A stretch of 36,177 nt of DNA from Alphaproteobacteria bacterium. GTDB lineage: Bacteria; Pseudomonadota; Alphaproteobacteria; Rhizobiales; Amorphaceae. Shown here piece after piece: positions 17,145-26,535 of this stretch. The stretch's first letter is position 1. Every line of letters begins with the position of its first letter. The notes beneath the pieces were generated by a model. That model was given only the letters and a program-made list of their open reading frames with translations, had not been told where the DNA came from and did not search any database. The stretch covers positions 1 to 36,177 of the forward strand of contig JAUIJH010000037.1 of the NCBI GenBank assembly GCA_030431335.1, in the 5' to 3' direction. Both the position numbers and the translations under genes were made by a program.

Positions 17145-19349
17145 TCAGTGGGCGAGGACGGCGAGCAGCAGCAGCGCGACGATGTTGGTGATCTTGATCA
17201 TCGGGTTCACGGCCGGGCCGGCGGTGTCCTTGTAGGGATCGCCCACGGTGTCGCCGGTGACGGACGCCTTGTGCGCCTCCGAGCCCTTATGGTGGGTCAC
17301 CCCGTCACGATCGACGAAGCCGTCCTCGAACGACTTCTTCGCGTTGTCCCAGGCGCCGCCGCCGGCGGTCATCGAGATGGCGACGAAGAGGCCGGTCACG
17401 ATCACGCCGAGCAGCATCGCGCCGGTCGCGGCGAACGCCTCCGCCTTGCCGGCAATCGCGTTGATGACGAAGTAGACGACGATCGGCGACAGCACCGGAA
17501 GCAGCGAGGGGATGATCATCTCGCGGATGGCGGCCTTGGTGAGCATGTCCACCGCGCGGCCGTAGTCGGGCCGATCGGTGCCGGCCATGATGCCGGGCTT
17601 CTCGCGGAACTGGCGGCGCACCTCCTCCACGACCGCACCGGCGGCGCGGCCGACGGCCGTCATCGCGATGCCGCCGAACAGGAACGGCAACAGGCCGCCG
17701 AAGAACAGGCCCACCACCACGTAGGGGTTGGTCAGCGAGAAGTTCAGCGTCTCCAGCGAGATCCCCGCGAAGTATGGGTACTGGTCGGAGTTGTTGATGA
17801 AGTAGGTCAGATCCTGAGTGTACGCCGCGAACAGGACCAGCGCGCCGAGGCCGGCCGAGCCGATGGCGTAGCCCTTGGTGACGGCCTTGGTGGTGTTGCC
17901 GACCGCGTCGAGCGCGTCGGTGGTGGCGCGCACGTCGGCCGGCAGGTCGGCCATCTCGGCGATGCCGCCGGCGTTGTCCGTCACCGGGCCGAAGGCGTCG
18001 AGCGCGACGACCATGCCGGCGAGCGCCAGCATCGTGGAGACGGCGACGGCGATGCCGTAGAGACCGGCCATCGAGTTGGTCGTAATGATGCCGGCGATGA
18101 TGACGATGGCGGGCAGCGCCGTCGCCTCCAGCGAAACGGCGAGGCCCTGGATCACGTTGGTGCCGTGCCCGGTGACCGAGGCCTGGCTGATGGAGCGAAC
18201 CGGGCGGTAGCCGACGCCCGTATAGTACTCGGTGATCCAGATGATCAGGCCGGTGATCACGAGGCCGGCGACACCGCACAGATAGAGATCGAGCGGGGTG
18301 AAGCTGAGCGCCGGAACGGCGGCCTGGGCCACCTCGGCGCCTTCGACGGCTGCGGCCGCATGGGACGCGGCACCGACGACGATCTCGGCCGAGAGCGAGC
18401 CGAACACGAGGTAGGTGACCGGGAAGAGCACGATCAGCGACAGCACCGCCGTGACCACGAAGCCCTTGTAGAGGGCGCCCATGATGTTCTGCGAGGCGCC
18501 GAGCTTGACGAAGAAGGTGCCCGCGATGGAGGTGAGCACGCACGCGCCGCCGATGGCGAGCGGGTAGAGCATGGTGGCGGACAGGAAGTCCGAGCCGGCG
18601 AAATAGATCGCCGCGAGCACCATGGTGGCGACCACGGTCACCACGTAGGTCTCGAACAGGTCGGCGGCCATGCCGGCGCAGTCGCCCACGTTGTCGCCCA
18701 CGTTGTCGGCGATGGTGGCGGGGTTGCGCGGGTCGTCCTCCGGAATGCCGGCCTCGACCTTGCCCACCAGGTCGCCGCCGACGTCGGCGCCCTTGGTGAA
18801 GATGCCGCCACCCAGTCGCGCGAAGATCGAGATCAGCGAGGCGCCGAAGCCGAGCGCCACCAGCGAATCGACCACCGTGCGCGAGGTGGGCTCGTTGCCC
18901 AGGATCTGGGTGAGGACGTAGAAGTAGACGGAGACGCCCAGCAGCGCGAGACCGGCCACCAGCATGCCCGTCACCGCGCCGGACTTGAAGGCGATGTCGA
19001 GCCCGCCCTGCAGCGATTTGGAGGCGGCTTCGGCCGTGCGCACGTTGGCGCGCACCGAAACCAGCATGCCGATGTAGCCGGCGATGCCCGACAAGATGGC
19101 GCCGATGGCGAAGCCGATCGCCGTCAGAACGCCCAGCAGCCAGAAGACGACAGCAAAGATGACGACGCCGACGATGGCGATGGTGAGATACTGGCGCGAG
19201 AGATAGGCCGACGCGCCCTCCTGGATGGCGCCGGCGATCTCCTGCATGCGCGCCGACCCGGCCGGTGCCGCCAAAACGCTACGGATCGCCCACGCTCCGT
19301 ATAGTAGCGAGACCAAACCGCAGGCGATGACAATTAGCGTAGCATTCAT
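17145..19349 (-). CDS. hppA: K+-independent proton-translocating membrane pyrophosphatase
   Basis: 734 residues, about 16 membrane helices. It hydrolyses pyrophosphate and pumps protons across the inner membrane. Pyrophosphate-binding blocks are complete: [39 protein letters not shown] and, near the end, [10 protein letters not shown] and [19 protein letters not shown]. The [10 protein letters not shown] segment has lysine where K+-dependent enzymes have alanine, which marks the K+-insensitive class. The ATG at 19349 has AGGAGG four bases upstream and gives [12 protein letters not shown], a proper first membrane helix; the open frame extends 59 codons further but is not family-like. It stands alone, with its own strong terminator. 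Confidence 0.95.
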   Translation of the reverse strand: MNATLIVIACGLVSLLYGAWAIRSVLAAPAGSARMQEIAGAIQEGASAYLSRQYLTIAIVGVVIFAVVFWLLGVLTAIGFAIGAILSGIAGYIGMLVSVRANVRTAEAASKSLQGGLDIAFKSGAVTGMLVAGLALLGVSVYFYVLTQILGNEPTSRTVVDSLVALGFGASLISIFARLGGGIFTKGADVGGDLVGKVEAGIPEDDPRNPATIADNVGDNVGDCAGMAADLFETYVVTVVATMVLAAIYFAGSDFLSATMLYPLAIGGACVLTSIAGTFFVKLGASQNIMGALYKGFVVTAVLSLIVLFPVTYLVFGSLSAEIVVGAASHAAAAVEGAEVAQAAVPALSFTPLDLYLCGVAGLVITGLIIWITEYYTGVGYRPVRSISQASVTGHGTNVIQGLAVSLEATALPAIVIIAGIITTNSMAGLYGIAVAVSTMLALAGMVVALDAFGPVTDNAGGIAEMADLPADVRATTDALDAVGNTTKAVTKGYAIGSAGLGALVLFAAYTQDLTYFINNSDQYPYFAGISLETLNFSLTNPYVVVGLFFGGLLPFLFGGIAMTAVGRAAGAVVEEVRRQFREKPGIMAGTDRPDYGRAVDMLTKAAIREMIIPSLLPVLSPIVVYFVINAIAGKAEAFAATGAMLLGVIVTGLFVAISMTAGGGAWDNAKKSFEDGFVDRDGVTHHKGSEAHKASVTGDTVGDPYKDTAGPAVNPMIKITNIVALLLLAVLAH

Positions 19350-19359
19350 ATTTCCTCCT

Positions 19360-19375
19360 GCGCCGCAGGCGGCGC
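19360..19375 (-). promoter_or_regulatory. Hairpin abutting the hppA ribosome binding site
   Basis: GCGCCGC and GCGGCGC form a seven-base inverted repeat that ends where the AGGAGG of hppA begins (minus strand). It could limit or tune translation initiation. No terminator run follows on this strand. Confidence 0.35.
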
Positions 19376-19539
19376 ATCTTAGTTTTTTGCTGTCGCCGAT
19401 TGGTTCGGCGCGGAATCTCTGCCCGCTATGCTTCGCAAAATCAAGCCAACAGGTCGTCGGCCAGGGCAAGATGCTTTCGCGCCAACCTACGCAAACATGG
19501 TCGCGGTTGGGTCTGCCTAAAGTCAAGCGCCGTGCTGCT

Positions 19540-20781
19540 TCAGACGCGCGCGACCCGAAGGTGGCGGAATGTCATCGCCAGCAGGATGAGCGGCCCGGCG
19601 ATCAGGCCGAAGATCGTCCAGTTGATGCTTTGCCAGCCGATGGCCGAAAACAGGATGCCCGAGGAGAGCGAGGCCACGGCGACGACGCCGAACATGATGA
19701 ACTCGTTGGCCGCCTGGGTGCGGGCCCGCTCTTCGGGCCGCTGCGCTTCCGTCAACATGGTGGTGGCGCCGATGAAGCCAAAATTCCAGCCGAGGCCCAG
19801 CAGGATGAGGGCGATATAGAAGTTGCCCAGCGCGATGCCGAGCAGCGCCGTCACCCCGCACGCCCCCAGGAGGACGAGGCCGATGGCGGTGATCGTCTCG
19901 GCGCCGAAGCGGGCGATCAGGCGGCCGGTGACGAAGCTCGGCGCGAACATGGCGATGACGTGCCACTGGATGCCCAGCGCGGCGTCCTCGGTGGTGAAGC
20001 CGCAGGCCAGCATGGCGAGCGGGGCCGCCGTCATCACCAGGCTCATGATCGAGTAGCTGACCACGGCGCACAAGATGGCGAGCGCCACCTTGGGCTGGCG
20101 CACGATGACGAGGACGGGCCGTCCCTTGGGCGCCGCCGGATCCTTCGGCACGCGCTTCTGGAGCGGGCTCGCCTTGTAGAAGGCCAGGATGGCGAGGCTG
20201 CCGATGCCGAGCGCGGCCTGCGCGAGGTAGGCGCCGGCGTAGGCGGTGGGCAGGAAGAAATCCTTGGCCCAGATCACCGTCTGCGGGCCGATCACGCCGG
20301 CGAGGATGCCGCCCGCGAGGACGGTGGCGATGGCGCGCGACTTGTAGGCCGGCGTGGCCGTCTCGGCGGCGACGAAGCGGTATTGCTGCACGAAGGACGC
20401 CGCCACCCCCGTGACGAAGGTGCCGAGGGCGAACAGGCCGAACGAGCCCTGCATGATCGCCATGAAGGCAACCAGCCCACCCGCGCCGGCGATGACGGCC
20501 CCCAGCATGAAGCCGGGGCGCCGGCCGAGGCGCTCCAGTAGCATCGCCGCCGGGATGGTGCCCGCGGCGAGCCCGACGATCATGGTGGTGACGGGAACGG
20601 TGGCCAGCTCGCTCTGGGCCGCCAGCAGATACATGCCGACCAGCCCGCCCAGCGACACGTTGATCGACATCATCGCGCCGCCGACCGCCTGCGCCAGCGC
20701 CAGAACGTAGGAATTGCGCCGGGCGAGTCGATCCTGATCGGAAAGCATGGCGATCTGGTAGTCCCAATCCCCTGGGTTCAC
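19540..20781 (-). CDS. MFS transporter
   Basis: 413 residues with 12 predicted membrane helices and the usual MFS signature between TM2 and TM3 ([11 protein letters not shown]). A central cytoplasmic loop (about 205-225, [18 protein letters not shown]) separates the two six-helix halves. The GTG at 20781 begins three bases after the thiL stop; an ATG at 20748 would shorten it by 11 residues. No clear ribosome binding site precedes either, so translation is probably coupled to thiL. It is the last gene of the glyA to thiL operon. Substrate unknown; the position suggests, without proof, a vitamin-related compound. Confidence 0.88.
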   Translation of the reverse strand: MNPGDWDYQIAMLSDQDRLARRNSYVLALAQAVGGAMMSINVSLGGLVGMYLLAAQSELATVPVTTMIVGLAAGTIPAAMLLERLGRRPGFMLGAVIAGAGGLVAFMAIMQGSFGLFALGTFVTGVAASFVQQYRFVAAETATPAYKSRAIATVLAGGILAGVIGPQTVIWAKDFFLPTAYAGAYLAQAALGIGSLAILAFYKASPLQKRVPKDPAAPKGRPVLVIVRQPKVALAILCAVVSYSIMSLVMTAAPLAMLACGFTTEDAALGIQWHVIAMFAPSFVTGRLIARFGAETITAIGLVLLGACGVTALLGIALGNFYIALILLGLGWNFGFIGATTMLTEAQRPEERARTQAANEFIMFGVVAVASLSSGILFSAIGWQSINWTIFGLIAGPLILLAMTFRHLRVARV

Positions 20782-20784
20782 CAG

Positions 20785-21756
20785 CTAAAAGTGCTGGAAG
20801 CCCCCGTCGGTGAGCGCGATCTCGCGATCGCCGTCCAGCACCCGCACGCCGGAACCCGGCTCGATGCGGCCGATCACCGCCGAGCGCACGGCCGCCGCCG
20901 CGAGGGCATCGGCGAAAGCGGCCACCTCGTCCGGGTCGACGGTGGCGAGGATCTGGTAGTCGTCGCCGCCCGTCAGCGCGATGTCGCGTGCCGATGGCGC
21001 GATGGCGATGGCGGCGGCGACGGCCGGCGAGAACGGCACCTTGTCGGCCTCCAGCACCGCGCCCACGCCGGCGGCGCGGCACAGCTTGGCGAGGTCGCCG
21101 ACGAGACCGTCGGAGACGTCCATGGCGGCGCGCGCATGCGCCTGCACCGCGCGCCAGGCCGCGACGGGCGGGTCGGGGTAGAGGTAGCGCGTGGCGAGCG
21201 CCGCGCGGTGCTCCTCTGCGAGGCCGGGCAACGGCCCGTCGACCCGCAGGCGCAGGCCGAGGGCGGCGTCGCCGATCGACCCGGTCACGACGAGCGCGTC
21301 GCCAGGGCGGGCGGCGCGGCGGCGCACGATGGCCCCCTCCGGTGTACGGCCGAAGGCTGTGATGGAGATGGTGGTGCCACCGCCGGCGGAGGCACGCAGG
21401 GTGTCGCCGCCGAGGAGATCGACATCGTAGCGGGCGTTGTCGCGCGCCAGCCCGTCCGCGAAATCGCGCACCCAGGCGACGTCGACGCCGCGGCCGAGCG
21501 CCAGCGCCATCACGTAGCCGAACGGTTCGGCGCCCTTGGCGGCAAGGTCGGACAGATTGACGCGCAGGGCCTTGGCGGCGATCGCCGCGGGCGGATCGTC
21601 GGCGAAGAAGTGGACGCCGGCCGCCAACGCGTCGCAGGTGACCACGATGTCGCCCCCTCCGCCAGCGAAGGTGGCCGCATCGTCGGCCAGAGCGTCGGCG
21701 CCGCGTGCCGTCGCCAACGGCCTGAACAGCGTCTCGATCAGCTCGTCTTCATGCAT
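20785..21756 (-). CDS. thiL: Thiamine-monophosphate kinase ThiL
   Basis: 323 residues. It phosphorylates thiamine monophosphate to the active cofactor thiamine diphosphate. Family blocks: an N-terminal DELIETLFRPLA, DDAATF, VTCDALAAGVHF, KALRVNLSDLAAKGAEP, DLLGGDTLRA, AMDVSDGLVGDLAKL and LTGGDDYQIL. The ATG at 21756 lies five bases after the nusB stop. The nusB-thiL order is common in Hyphomicrobiales. No truncation or unusual residue noticed. Confidence 0.95.
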   Translation of the reverse strand: MHEDELIETLFRPLATARGADALADDAATFAGGGGDIVVTCDALAAGVHFFADDPPAAIAAKALRVNLSDLAAKGAEPFGYVMALALGRGVDVAWVRDFADGLARDNARYDVDLLGGDTLRASAGGGTTISITAFGRTPEGAIVRRRAARPGDALVVTGSIGDAALGLRLRVDGPLPGLAEEHRAALATRYLYPDPPVAAWRAVQAHARAAMDVSDGLVGDLAKLCRAAGVGAVLEADKVPFSPAVAAAIAIAPSARDIALTGGDDYQILATVDPDEVAAFADALAAAAVRSAVIGRIEPGSGVRVLDGDREIALTDGGFQHF

Positions 21757-21761
21757 CCCGG

Positions 21762-22268
21762 TCAGGACTTGGCGCGGGTCTTGTCGCCGGCCGAGGCGGC
21801 AAGGTCGTCCGGCCGGATCTGGCGCGCGATCCGGTCCAGCACGCCGTTGGCGAGGCGCGGCTCATCCTCGCTGAAGAAGGCTTTCGCGACTTCCACGTAT
21901 TCGGAGATCGCCACGCGCACGGGCACCTCGGGGCGATGCATCAGCTCGAAGACGCCGGCGCGCAGCAGGGCGCGCAAGGTGACGTCGATGCGCGCCAGCG
22001 GCCAACCCGCCTTCAGCGCGTCGTCGATGGCGACGTCGATGCCGCGCTGGTGCTGCACCACGCCCGACACGAGACCGTCGAACCAGTTGTGGTCGATGGC
22101 GCGCAGCGTCTCCCCGTCGACGTCCTGGCGCAGGCGGAACAGCTCGAATTCCTTGACGATATCGCGCGCACCCGCGCCCGTCACTTCCATCTGATAGAGG
22201 GCCTGCACCGCGGCGAGGCGGGCCACCGCCCGCTTGTTCGCCGGTTTGGGGCGAGGTTTGACGGTCAT
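21762..22268 (-). CDS. nusB: Transcription antitermination factor NusB
   Basis: 168 residues, all-helical. It acts with NusE (ribosomal protein S10) in rRNA antitermination. Recognised by the ARLAAVQALYQMEVTG block near the N-terminus, and by LRAGVFELMHRPEVPVRVAISEYVEVAKAFFSEDEPRLANGVLDRIAR split over the second half. The ATG at 22268 overlaps the ribH stop (ATGA); the longer open frame upstream runs through ribH and is not coding. An N-terminal lysine/arginine-rich tail (KPRPKPANKR) precedes the domain. Confidence 0.95.
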   Translation of the reverse strand: MTVKPRPKPANKRAVARLAAVQALYQMEVTGAGARDIVKEFELFRLRQDVDGETLRAIDHNWFDGLVSGVVQHQRGIDVAIDDALKAGWPLARIDVTLRALLRAGVFELMHRPEVPVRVAISEYVEVAKAFFSEDEPRLANGVLDRIARQIRPDDLAASAGDKTRAKS

Positions 22269-22705
22269 GCGAGGGCGTTTCTGAGTTCGAACAGCGCGAT
22301 GGCCGCCGCGGCGGCGTCGCCGCCCTTGTCCTTGCGCGCCGGATCGGCACGCACCAGCGCCTGCTCGCGCGATTCCACGGTGAGGATGCCGTTGCCCAGC
22401 GCCAGACGGTGGTGGACGGCAAGATCCACCAGCGCACGGCAGGATTCGCCGGCGACGAGGTCGTAGTGCCCCGTCTCGCCGCGAATGACGCAGCCAAGCG
22501 CCACGTAGAGTTCGAACGGTCGGTCGCGCCGGCGCGAGGAGGCGAGCGCCATCGCGATGGCGGGCGGAATCTCCAGCGCACCGGGCACTGTCACCACTTC
22601 GTGGCCGAAGCCGCGCCGCTTCAGCTCCGCTGTCGCACCGGCGAGCAGCAGGTCGTTGATATCGTCGTAGAAGCGGCCTTCGATAATAAGCGCGCGGGCT
22701 GACAT
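22265..22705 (-). CDS. ribH: 6,7-dimethyl-8-ribityllumazine synthase
   Basis: 146 residues, the penultimate enzyme of riboflavin synthesis. It joins the ribityl-aminouracil with dihydroxybutanone phosphate. Motifs: EGRFYDDINDLLLAGA (substrate binding), VPGALEIPPAI, LGCVIRGETGHYD with the catalytic histidine, and LGNGILTVESREQA. It lies between ribE (57 bases upstream) and nusB (four-base overlap). Length is normal for the pentameric core. Confidence 0.95.
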   Translation of the reverse strand: MSARALIIEGRFYDDINDLLLAGATAELKRRGFGHEVVTVPGALEIPPAIAMALASSRRRDRPFELYVALGCVIRGETGHYDLVAGESCRALVDLAVHHRLALGNGILTVESREQALVRADPARKDKGGDAAAAAIALFELRNALA

Positions 22706-22762
22706 AGATCGTTCCTTGGGCGGCCGGCACCATAGCCGCGGGCGGGTGTCTTTAGAAAGCGG

Positions 22763-23374
22763 CTATCGGGAGGGCAAGCGCATATCTGCCAAGCGGGCCA
22801 CATAGCGCGCCAGCGGATCGACCTCGATGTTGACCTCTTCGCCCGGCACACGCTCGCCCCAGGTGGTGACCGCGAGGGTGTGGGGGATGAGGGCGACGGT
22901 GAACGTGTCGGTCGCCTCGTTCACCGTGAGCGAGGTGCCGTCCAGCGCAACGGAGCCTTTGGCGGCGATCAGCGGCAGCAGCGACGCCGGCGGGCGGAAG
23001 CGCAGCACGCACCCGCCCTCCTCCTCGATCCGCTCCAGGAGCTCGGCCCGCCCGTCCACATGGCCTGTGACAATGTGGCCGCCCAGCTCGTCGCCGGCTC
23101 GCAGCGATCGCTCCAGGTTGATGCGCGTGCCAACCAGCCAGCGGCCGATGGTGGCCTTGTCCATCGTCTCCGGCGACACGTCCACGGTGAACACGGCGCC
23201 GCGCGGGCCCGGCGCGACGGTGGTCGCGGTGAGGCAGACACCGGCGCAACAGATCGAGGCGCCGATGGCGATGGAGGCGGGGTCGTAGGCGCTGTCGATC
23301 GCGAGGCGGAGGCCGCCGCCGGCCCGCTCCACGCTTTCAACCATGCCAATGTCGGTAATGATTCCGGTAAACAT
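22763..23374 (-). CDS. ribE: Riboflavin synthase, alpha subunit
   Basis: 203 residues with two tandem lumazine-binding domains. It dismutates dimethyl-ribityllumazine to riboflavin. The N-terminus [16 protein letters not shown] is diagnostic; GASICCAGVCLTAT, INLERSL, GGHIVTGHVDG and, in the second domain, KGSVALDGTSLTVNEA follow. The ATG at 23374 overlaps the ribD TGA by one base (TGATG), with AGGA upstream. A C-terminal PLARYVARLA segment is typical. Also called ribC in some alphaproteobacteria. Confidence 0.95.
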   Translation of the reverse strand: MFTGIITDIGMVESVERAGGGLRLAIDSAYDPASIAIGASICCAGVCLTATTVAPGPRGAVFTVDVSPETMDKATIGRWLVGTRINLERSLRAGDELGGHIVTGHVDGRAELLERIEEEGGCVLRFRPPASLLPLIAAKGSVALDGTSLTVNEATDTFTVALIPHTLAVTTWGERVPGEEVNIEVDPLARYVARLADMRLPSR

Positions 23375-24480
23375 CACGTCCTGAGGTGGGTCCAAGTGTC
23401 CTCGCCGACAAGACCGCTGTCGGCGACCGTGAGGCGCAAATCGAGCGCCGCGATGGGATCGCCGCCGAAAGGGCGCACGAGCCCTGCGCCCCCGAGGCGG
23501 GTCGGCGTCGCGATGATGTGCGCCTCGTCGACGAGTTGCGCCTCCGCCAGCGCCGCCGCAAGCGCCGCCCCACCCTCCACCAGCACCGTGGTGATCCCCT
23601 GCGCGGAAAGGGCGGCGAGCGCGGCTTCAAGGTCGAGCCGGGCTCCGCGGCGCGGCACGGCGAGGATCGCGGCGCCGCGTGCGGCGAGCGCCTCCAGCCG
23701 TGCCGCCGGCGCATCCTCGGCAACGACGATGCGCACCGGGATTGCCTCGTCCGCGAACAGCGCCGCCGTGGGCGGCGTGCGGGCGTCGGTGTCGAACACG
23801 ATGCGCGCGGGCGAGCGGGCCGAAAGGCCGGGCAGGCGGCAGGTGAGACGCGGATCATCCGCCAGGACGGTGCCGATACCGACGGCGATGGCGTCGTGCG
23901 TGGCGCGCAGGAGATGGGCCTTGGCGCGGGAGCGGGCGCCCGAGAGGCGCGTCTGGCCGACGCCCTCGCGGCCGATGGCGCCCTCGGCGGAGAGGGCGAG
24001 CTTGAGCGTCACGTGCGGGCGGCCGCGCATCATGCGGGACAGATGGCCGCGCATGTCGTAGGCGGCCTCCTCGCGCCGCACGCCGGTGCGCACGGGGATG
24101 CCGGCCGCGCGCAGGCGCGCGATGCCCCCGCCCGAGACTTCTGGGTTGGGGTCGGTCAGCGCCACCACCACGCCGCCGACGCGCGCCGCGATCAGGGCAT
24201 CGGCGCAGGGGGGTGTCTTGCCGTGGTGGGAGCAGGGCTCCAACGTCGCGTAGCAGGTGGCGCCGGCGGCGCGCGGCCCCGCCTCGGCAACGGCGAGCGT
24301 CTCCGCGTGCGGCCGCCCGCCCGGCGCCGAAGCGCCCGCCCCGACGATGACCGGGCCCGCCGCCCCCTCCTGCACCAGAACGGCGCCGACGGCGGGATTG
24401 GGCGCGGTCCGCCCCTCGCCGCGACGGCCGACCGCCAGCGCGGCGGCCATGAAACGCCGGTCGTGGCGCGCGTCGATCAC
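23374..24480 (-). CDS. ribD: Bifunctional riboflavin deaminase/reductase RibD
   Basis: 368 residues. N-terminal deaminase domain (about 1-145) with the zinc motif HAETLAV and [18 protein letters not shown]-terminal reductase domain (about 150-366) with [30 protein letters not shown] and [15 protein letters not shown]. It carries out two successive steps after GTP cyclohydrolase. The start is a GTG at 24480-24478 overlapping the nrdR TGA (GTGA), giving [21 protein letters not shown] as in orthologues; the frame stays open through nrdR but that part is not family-like. Confidence 0.93.
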   Translation of the reverse strand: MIDARHDRRFMAAALAVGRRGEGRTAPNPAVGAVLVQEGAAGPVIVGAGASAPGGRPHAETLAVAEAGPRAAGATCYATLEPCSHHGKTPPCADALIAARVGGVVVALTDPNPEVSGGGIARLRAAGIPVRTGVRREEAAYDMRGHLSRMMRGRPHVTLKLALSAEGAIGREGVGQTRLSGARSRAKAHLLRATHDAIAVGIGTVLADDPRLTCRLPGLSARSPARIVFDTDARTPPTAALFADEAIPVRIVVAEDAPAARLEALAARGAAILAVPRRGARLDLEAALAALSAQGITTVLVEGGAALAAALAEAQLVDEAHIIATPTRLGGAGLVRPFGGDPIAALDLRLTVADSGLVGEDTWTHLRT

Positions 24481-24974
24481 GAGGGTCCGCCGTCCTCCTG
24501 GGCGGCGTTGTTGCGCGCGTGCACCGTCTCGGCAAGGTCGGAGACGAACGCCTCGAAATCGCGCGCCTCGGAGAAATTGCGATAGACGGAAGCGAAGCGC
24601 ACGTAGGCCACATCGTCGAGCGTGCGCAGCGCTTCCATGACATTCTGGCCGATCTCGGCGGCGCTCACCTCCGCCTCGCCCGAGCTTTCTAGCTGGCGCA
24701 CGATGCCGGAGATCATGCGATCGATGCGCGCCTCGTCCAGGCCGCGCTTGCGTGTGGCGATGGCGACGGCCCGCTCCACCTTGGCCCGGTCGAACGGCTC
24801 GCGCTTGCCGGAGCGCTTGACCACGATCAGCTCGCGCAGCTGCACGCGCTCGAAGGTGGTGAAGCGGCCGCCGCAGACGGAGCAGACGCGGCGGCGGCGG
24901 ATCGCCGCTCCATCCTCGGTGGAGCGGGAATCCTTCACTTGCGTGTTGTCGGCCGCGCAATAGGGGCAGCGCAT
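24477..24974 (-). CDS. nrdR: Transcriptional repressor NrdR
   Basis: 165 residues. Zinc ribbon with CPYC (C3, C6) and CSVCGGRF (C31, C34), followed by an ATP-cone domain (about 49-139: [17 protein letters not shown] to [11 protein letters not shown]). It represses ribonucleotide reductase genes in response to dATP/ATP. Located 33 bases after glyA and coupled to ribD by GTGA overlap, the standard arrangement in this order. A 20-residue polar tail ends the protein. Confidence 0.96.
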   Translation of the reverse strand: MRCPYCAADNTQVKDSRSTEDGAAIRRRRVCSVCGGRFTTFERVQLRELIVVKRSGKREPFDRAKVERAVAIATRKRGLDEARIDRMISGIVRQLESSGEAEVSAAEIGQNVMEALRTLDDVAYVRFASVYRNFSEARDFEAFVSDLAETVHARNNAAQEDGGPS

Positions 24975-25007
24975 CAGCCCGCCGCCCTTTCGCGCGCGCC
25001 CATCGCC

Positions 25008-26300
25008 TCAGCCGTAGATCGGGAAGCGGGCCGTCAGCGCATGCGCGTCGGCGCGGGTGCCGGCGATCACGTCATCGGCGACGACGCCCTCCGCGTCCGC
25101 CGCATCGACGACGCGCGCGATCAGCCGGGCGACCTCCTGGAATTCGGAGATGCCGAAGCCGCGCGTGGTGCACGCCGGGGTGCCGAGGCGGATACCGGAC
25201 GTGATGGTCGGCTTCTGCGGGTCGTTGGGCACGCCGTTCTTGTTGCAGGTGATGCCGGCCTTTTCGAGCAAGACCTCGGCGGCGCGGCCGGTGATGCCCT
25301 TGGGCCGCAGATCGACCAGCATCAGGTGCGTGTCGGTGCCGCCGGACACCATGTCGAAGCCGTGGCCCTTGAGCGCCTCGGCCAGCGCCTTGGCGTTGGC
25401 GATCACGTTCTTGGCGTAGACCTTGAACTCCGGCCGCAGCGCCTCGCCGAAGCAGACCGCCTTGCCGGCGACCGCATGCATCAGCGGCCCGCCCTGGAGG
25501 CCGGGGAAGACGGCGGAGTTGATCTTCTTGGCGATGGCCTCGTCGTCGGTCAGCACCAGGCCGCCGCGGGGTCCGCGCAGCGTCTTGTGGGTGGTGGAGG
25601 TGACGACGTGGGCGTGCGGGAACGGGCTCGGCACCGCGCCGCCCGCGACGAGGCCGGCGAAGTGCGCCATGTCGACATGGAACATGGCGCCGACGCTGTC
25701 GGCGATCTCGCGGAAGCGGGCGAAGTCGATCAGCCGCGAATAGGCCGAGCCGCCGGCGATGATGAGGCGCGGCTTGTGCTCCTCGGCGAGGCGGGCAACC
25801 TCTTCGTAGTCGATGAGGCCGGTGGCGGGGTCGAGCCCGTAGGCGACGGCGTTGAACCACTTGCCGGACAGGTTGGGCTTGGCCCCGTGGGTCAGGTGGC
25901 CGCCCGCGTCGAGGCTCATGCCGAGGATGGTGTCGCCCGGCTTGACGAGGGCGAGGAGCACGGCCTGGTTGGCCTGGCTGCCCGAGCTCGGCTGCACGTT
26001 GGCGAAGCCGACGCCGAACAGCTTGGTGACCCGCTCGATGGCGAGGTTTTCGGCGATGTCGACGAACTCGCAGCCGCCGTAGTAGCGGCGGCCGGGATAG
26101 CCTTCGGCGTATTTGTTGGTGAGCACCGAGCCCTGCGCCTCGAGCACCGCACGCGAGACGATGTTTTCCGAGGCGATCAGCTCGATATCGTGCTGCTGGC
26201 GACCGAGTTCCTTCGCAATGGCCGCCGCGACCGCCGGATCGGTCTCGGCAAGCTCGCCGGAAAAGAACGCGTTCGTCTCCACTGCATCGCGCAGGCTCAT
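25008..26300 (-). CDS. glyA: Serine hydroxymethyltransferase
   Basis: 430 residues. A PLP enzyme that interconverts serine and glycine with tetrahydrofolate. Blocks: [58 protein letters not shown] and the PLP lysine in [15 protein letters not shown] chose the ATG at 26300, which has GGAGGG four bases upstream, over an in-frame ATG at 26312 inside that region. It is the first gene of the operon running to the MFS gene. Confidence 0.96.
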   Translation of the reverse strand: MSLRDAVETNAFFSGELAETDPAVAAAIAKELGRQQHDIELIASENIVSRAVLEAQGSVLTNKYAEGYPGRRYYGGCEFVDIAENLAIERVTKLFGVGFANVQPSSGSQANQAVLLALVKPGDTILGMSLDAGGHLTHGAKPNLSGKWFNAVAYGLDPATGLIDYEEVARLAEEHKPRLIIAGGSAYSRLIDFARFREIADSVGAMFHVDMAHFAGLVAGGAVPSPFPHAHVVTSTTHKTLRGPRGGLVLTDDEAIAKKINSAVFPGLQGGPLMHAVAGKAVCFGEALRPEFKVYAKNVIANAKALAEALKGHGFDMVSGGTDTHLMLVDLRPKGITGRAAEVLLEKAGITCNKNGVPNDPQKPTITSGIRLGTPACTTRGFGISEFQEVARLIARVVDAADAEGVVADDVIAGTRADAHALTARFPIYG

Positions 26301-26403
26301 GGCACCCTCCATCGCGGGACGGGACGGACCATAGGTAGCCGTCCGAGCCGGTTCAATGGCCCGATGGCGGTTGCACCCAGGATCGCTGCCCCCATGGGCC
26401 GGT

Positions 26404-26433
26404 GCTATAGGCGCGCCGGCGGCCGCGGTCCAG
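26404..26433 (-). promoter_or_regulatory. Candidate promoter of the glyA operon
   Basis: CTGGAC and TATAGC are separated by 18 bases on the minus strand, about 105 bases before the glyA ATG. Partial match to the housekeeping consensus. I looked for a glycine or FMN riboswitch in the leader and saw none. Confidence 0.35.
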
Positions 26434-26508
26434 CCTCAATCCCGGCCGGGCAGCCGGCATGCACCGGTGCGTGGGCCGGATGGCGGCTCGGATGTGTGGA
26501 GCGGGAGC

Positions 26509-26527
26509 GCCGCGCCGGTGGCGCGGC
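26509..26527 (-). terminator. Hairpin after ldtP, possible weak terminator
   Basis: GCCGCGCC and GGCGCGGC form an eight-base stem with a three-base loop, nine bases after the ldtP stop. No T-run follows on the minus strand, so termination may need Rho. Confidence 0.35.
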
Positions 26528-26535
26528 CTGACGCA

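Noticed and set aside
17148..19304. Long plus-strand open frame opposite hppA
   Set aside because: Histidine-, arginine- and glycine-rich antisense shadow of a well-identified membrane pyrophosphatase.
19350..19526. N-terminal extension of hppA by 59 residues
   Set aside because: The extension is not membrane-like, and a strong AGGAGG precedes the internal ATG that gives the family start.
26301..26535. Glycine riboswitch in the glyA leader
   Set aside because: No recognisable aptamer core or tandem arrangement; only generic GC-rich hairpins.
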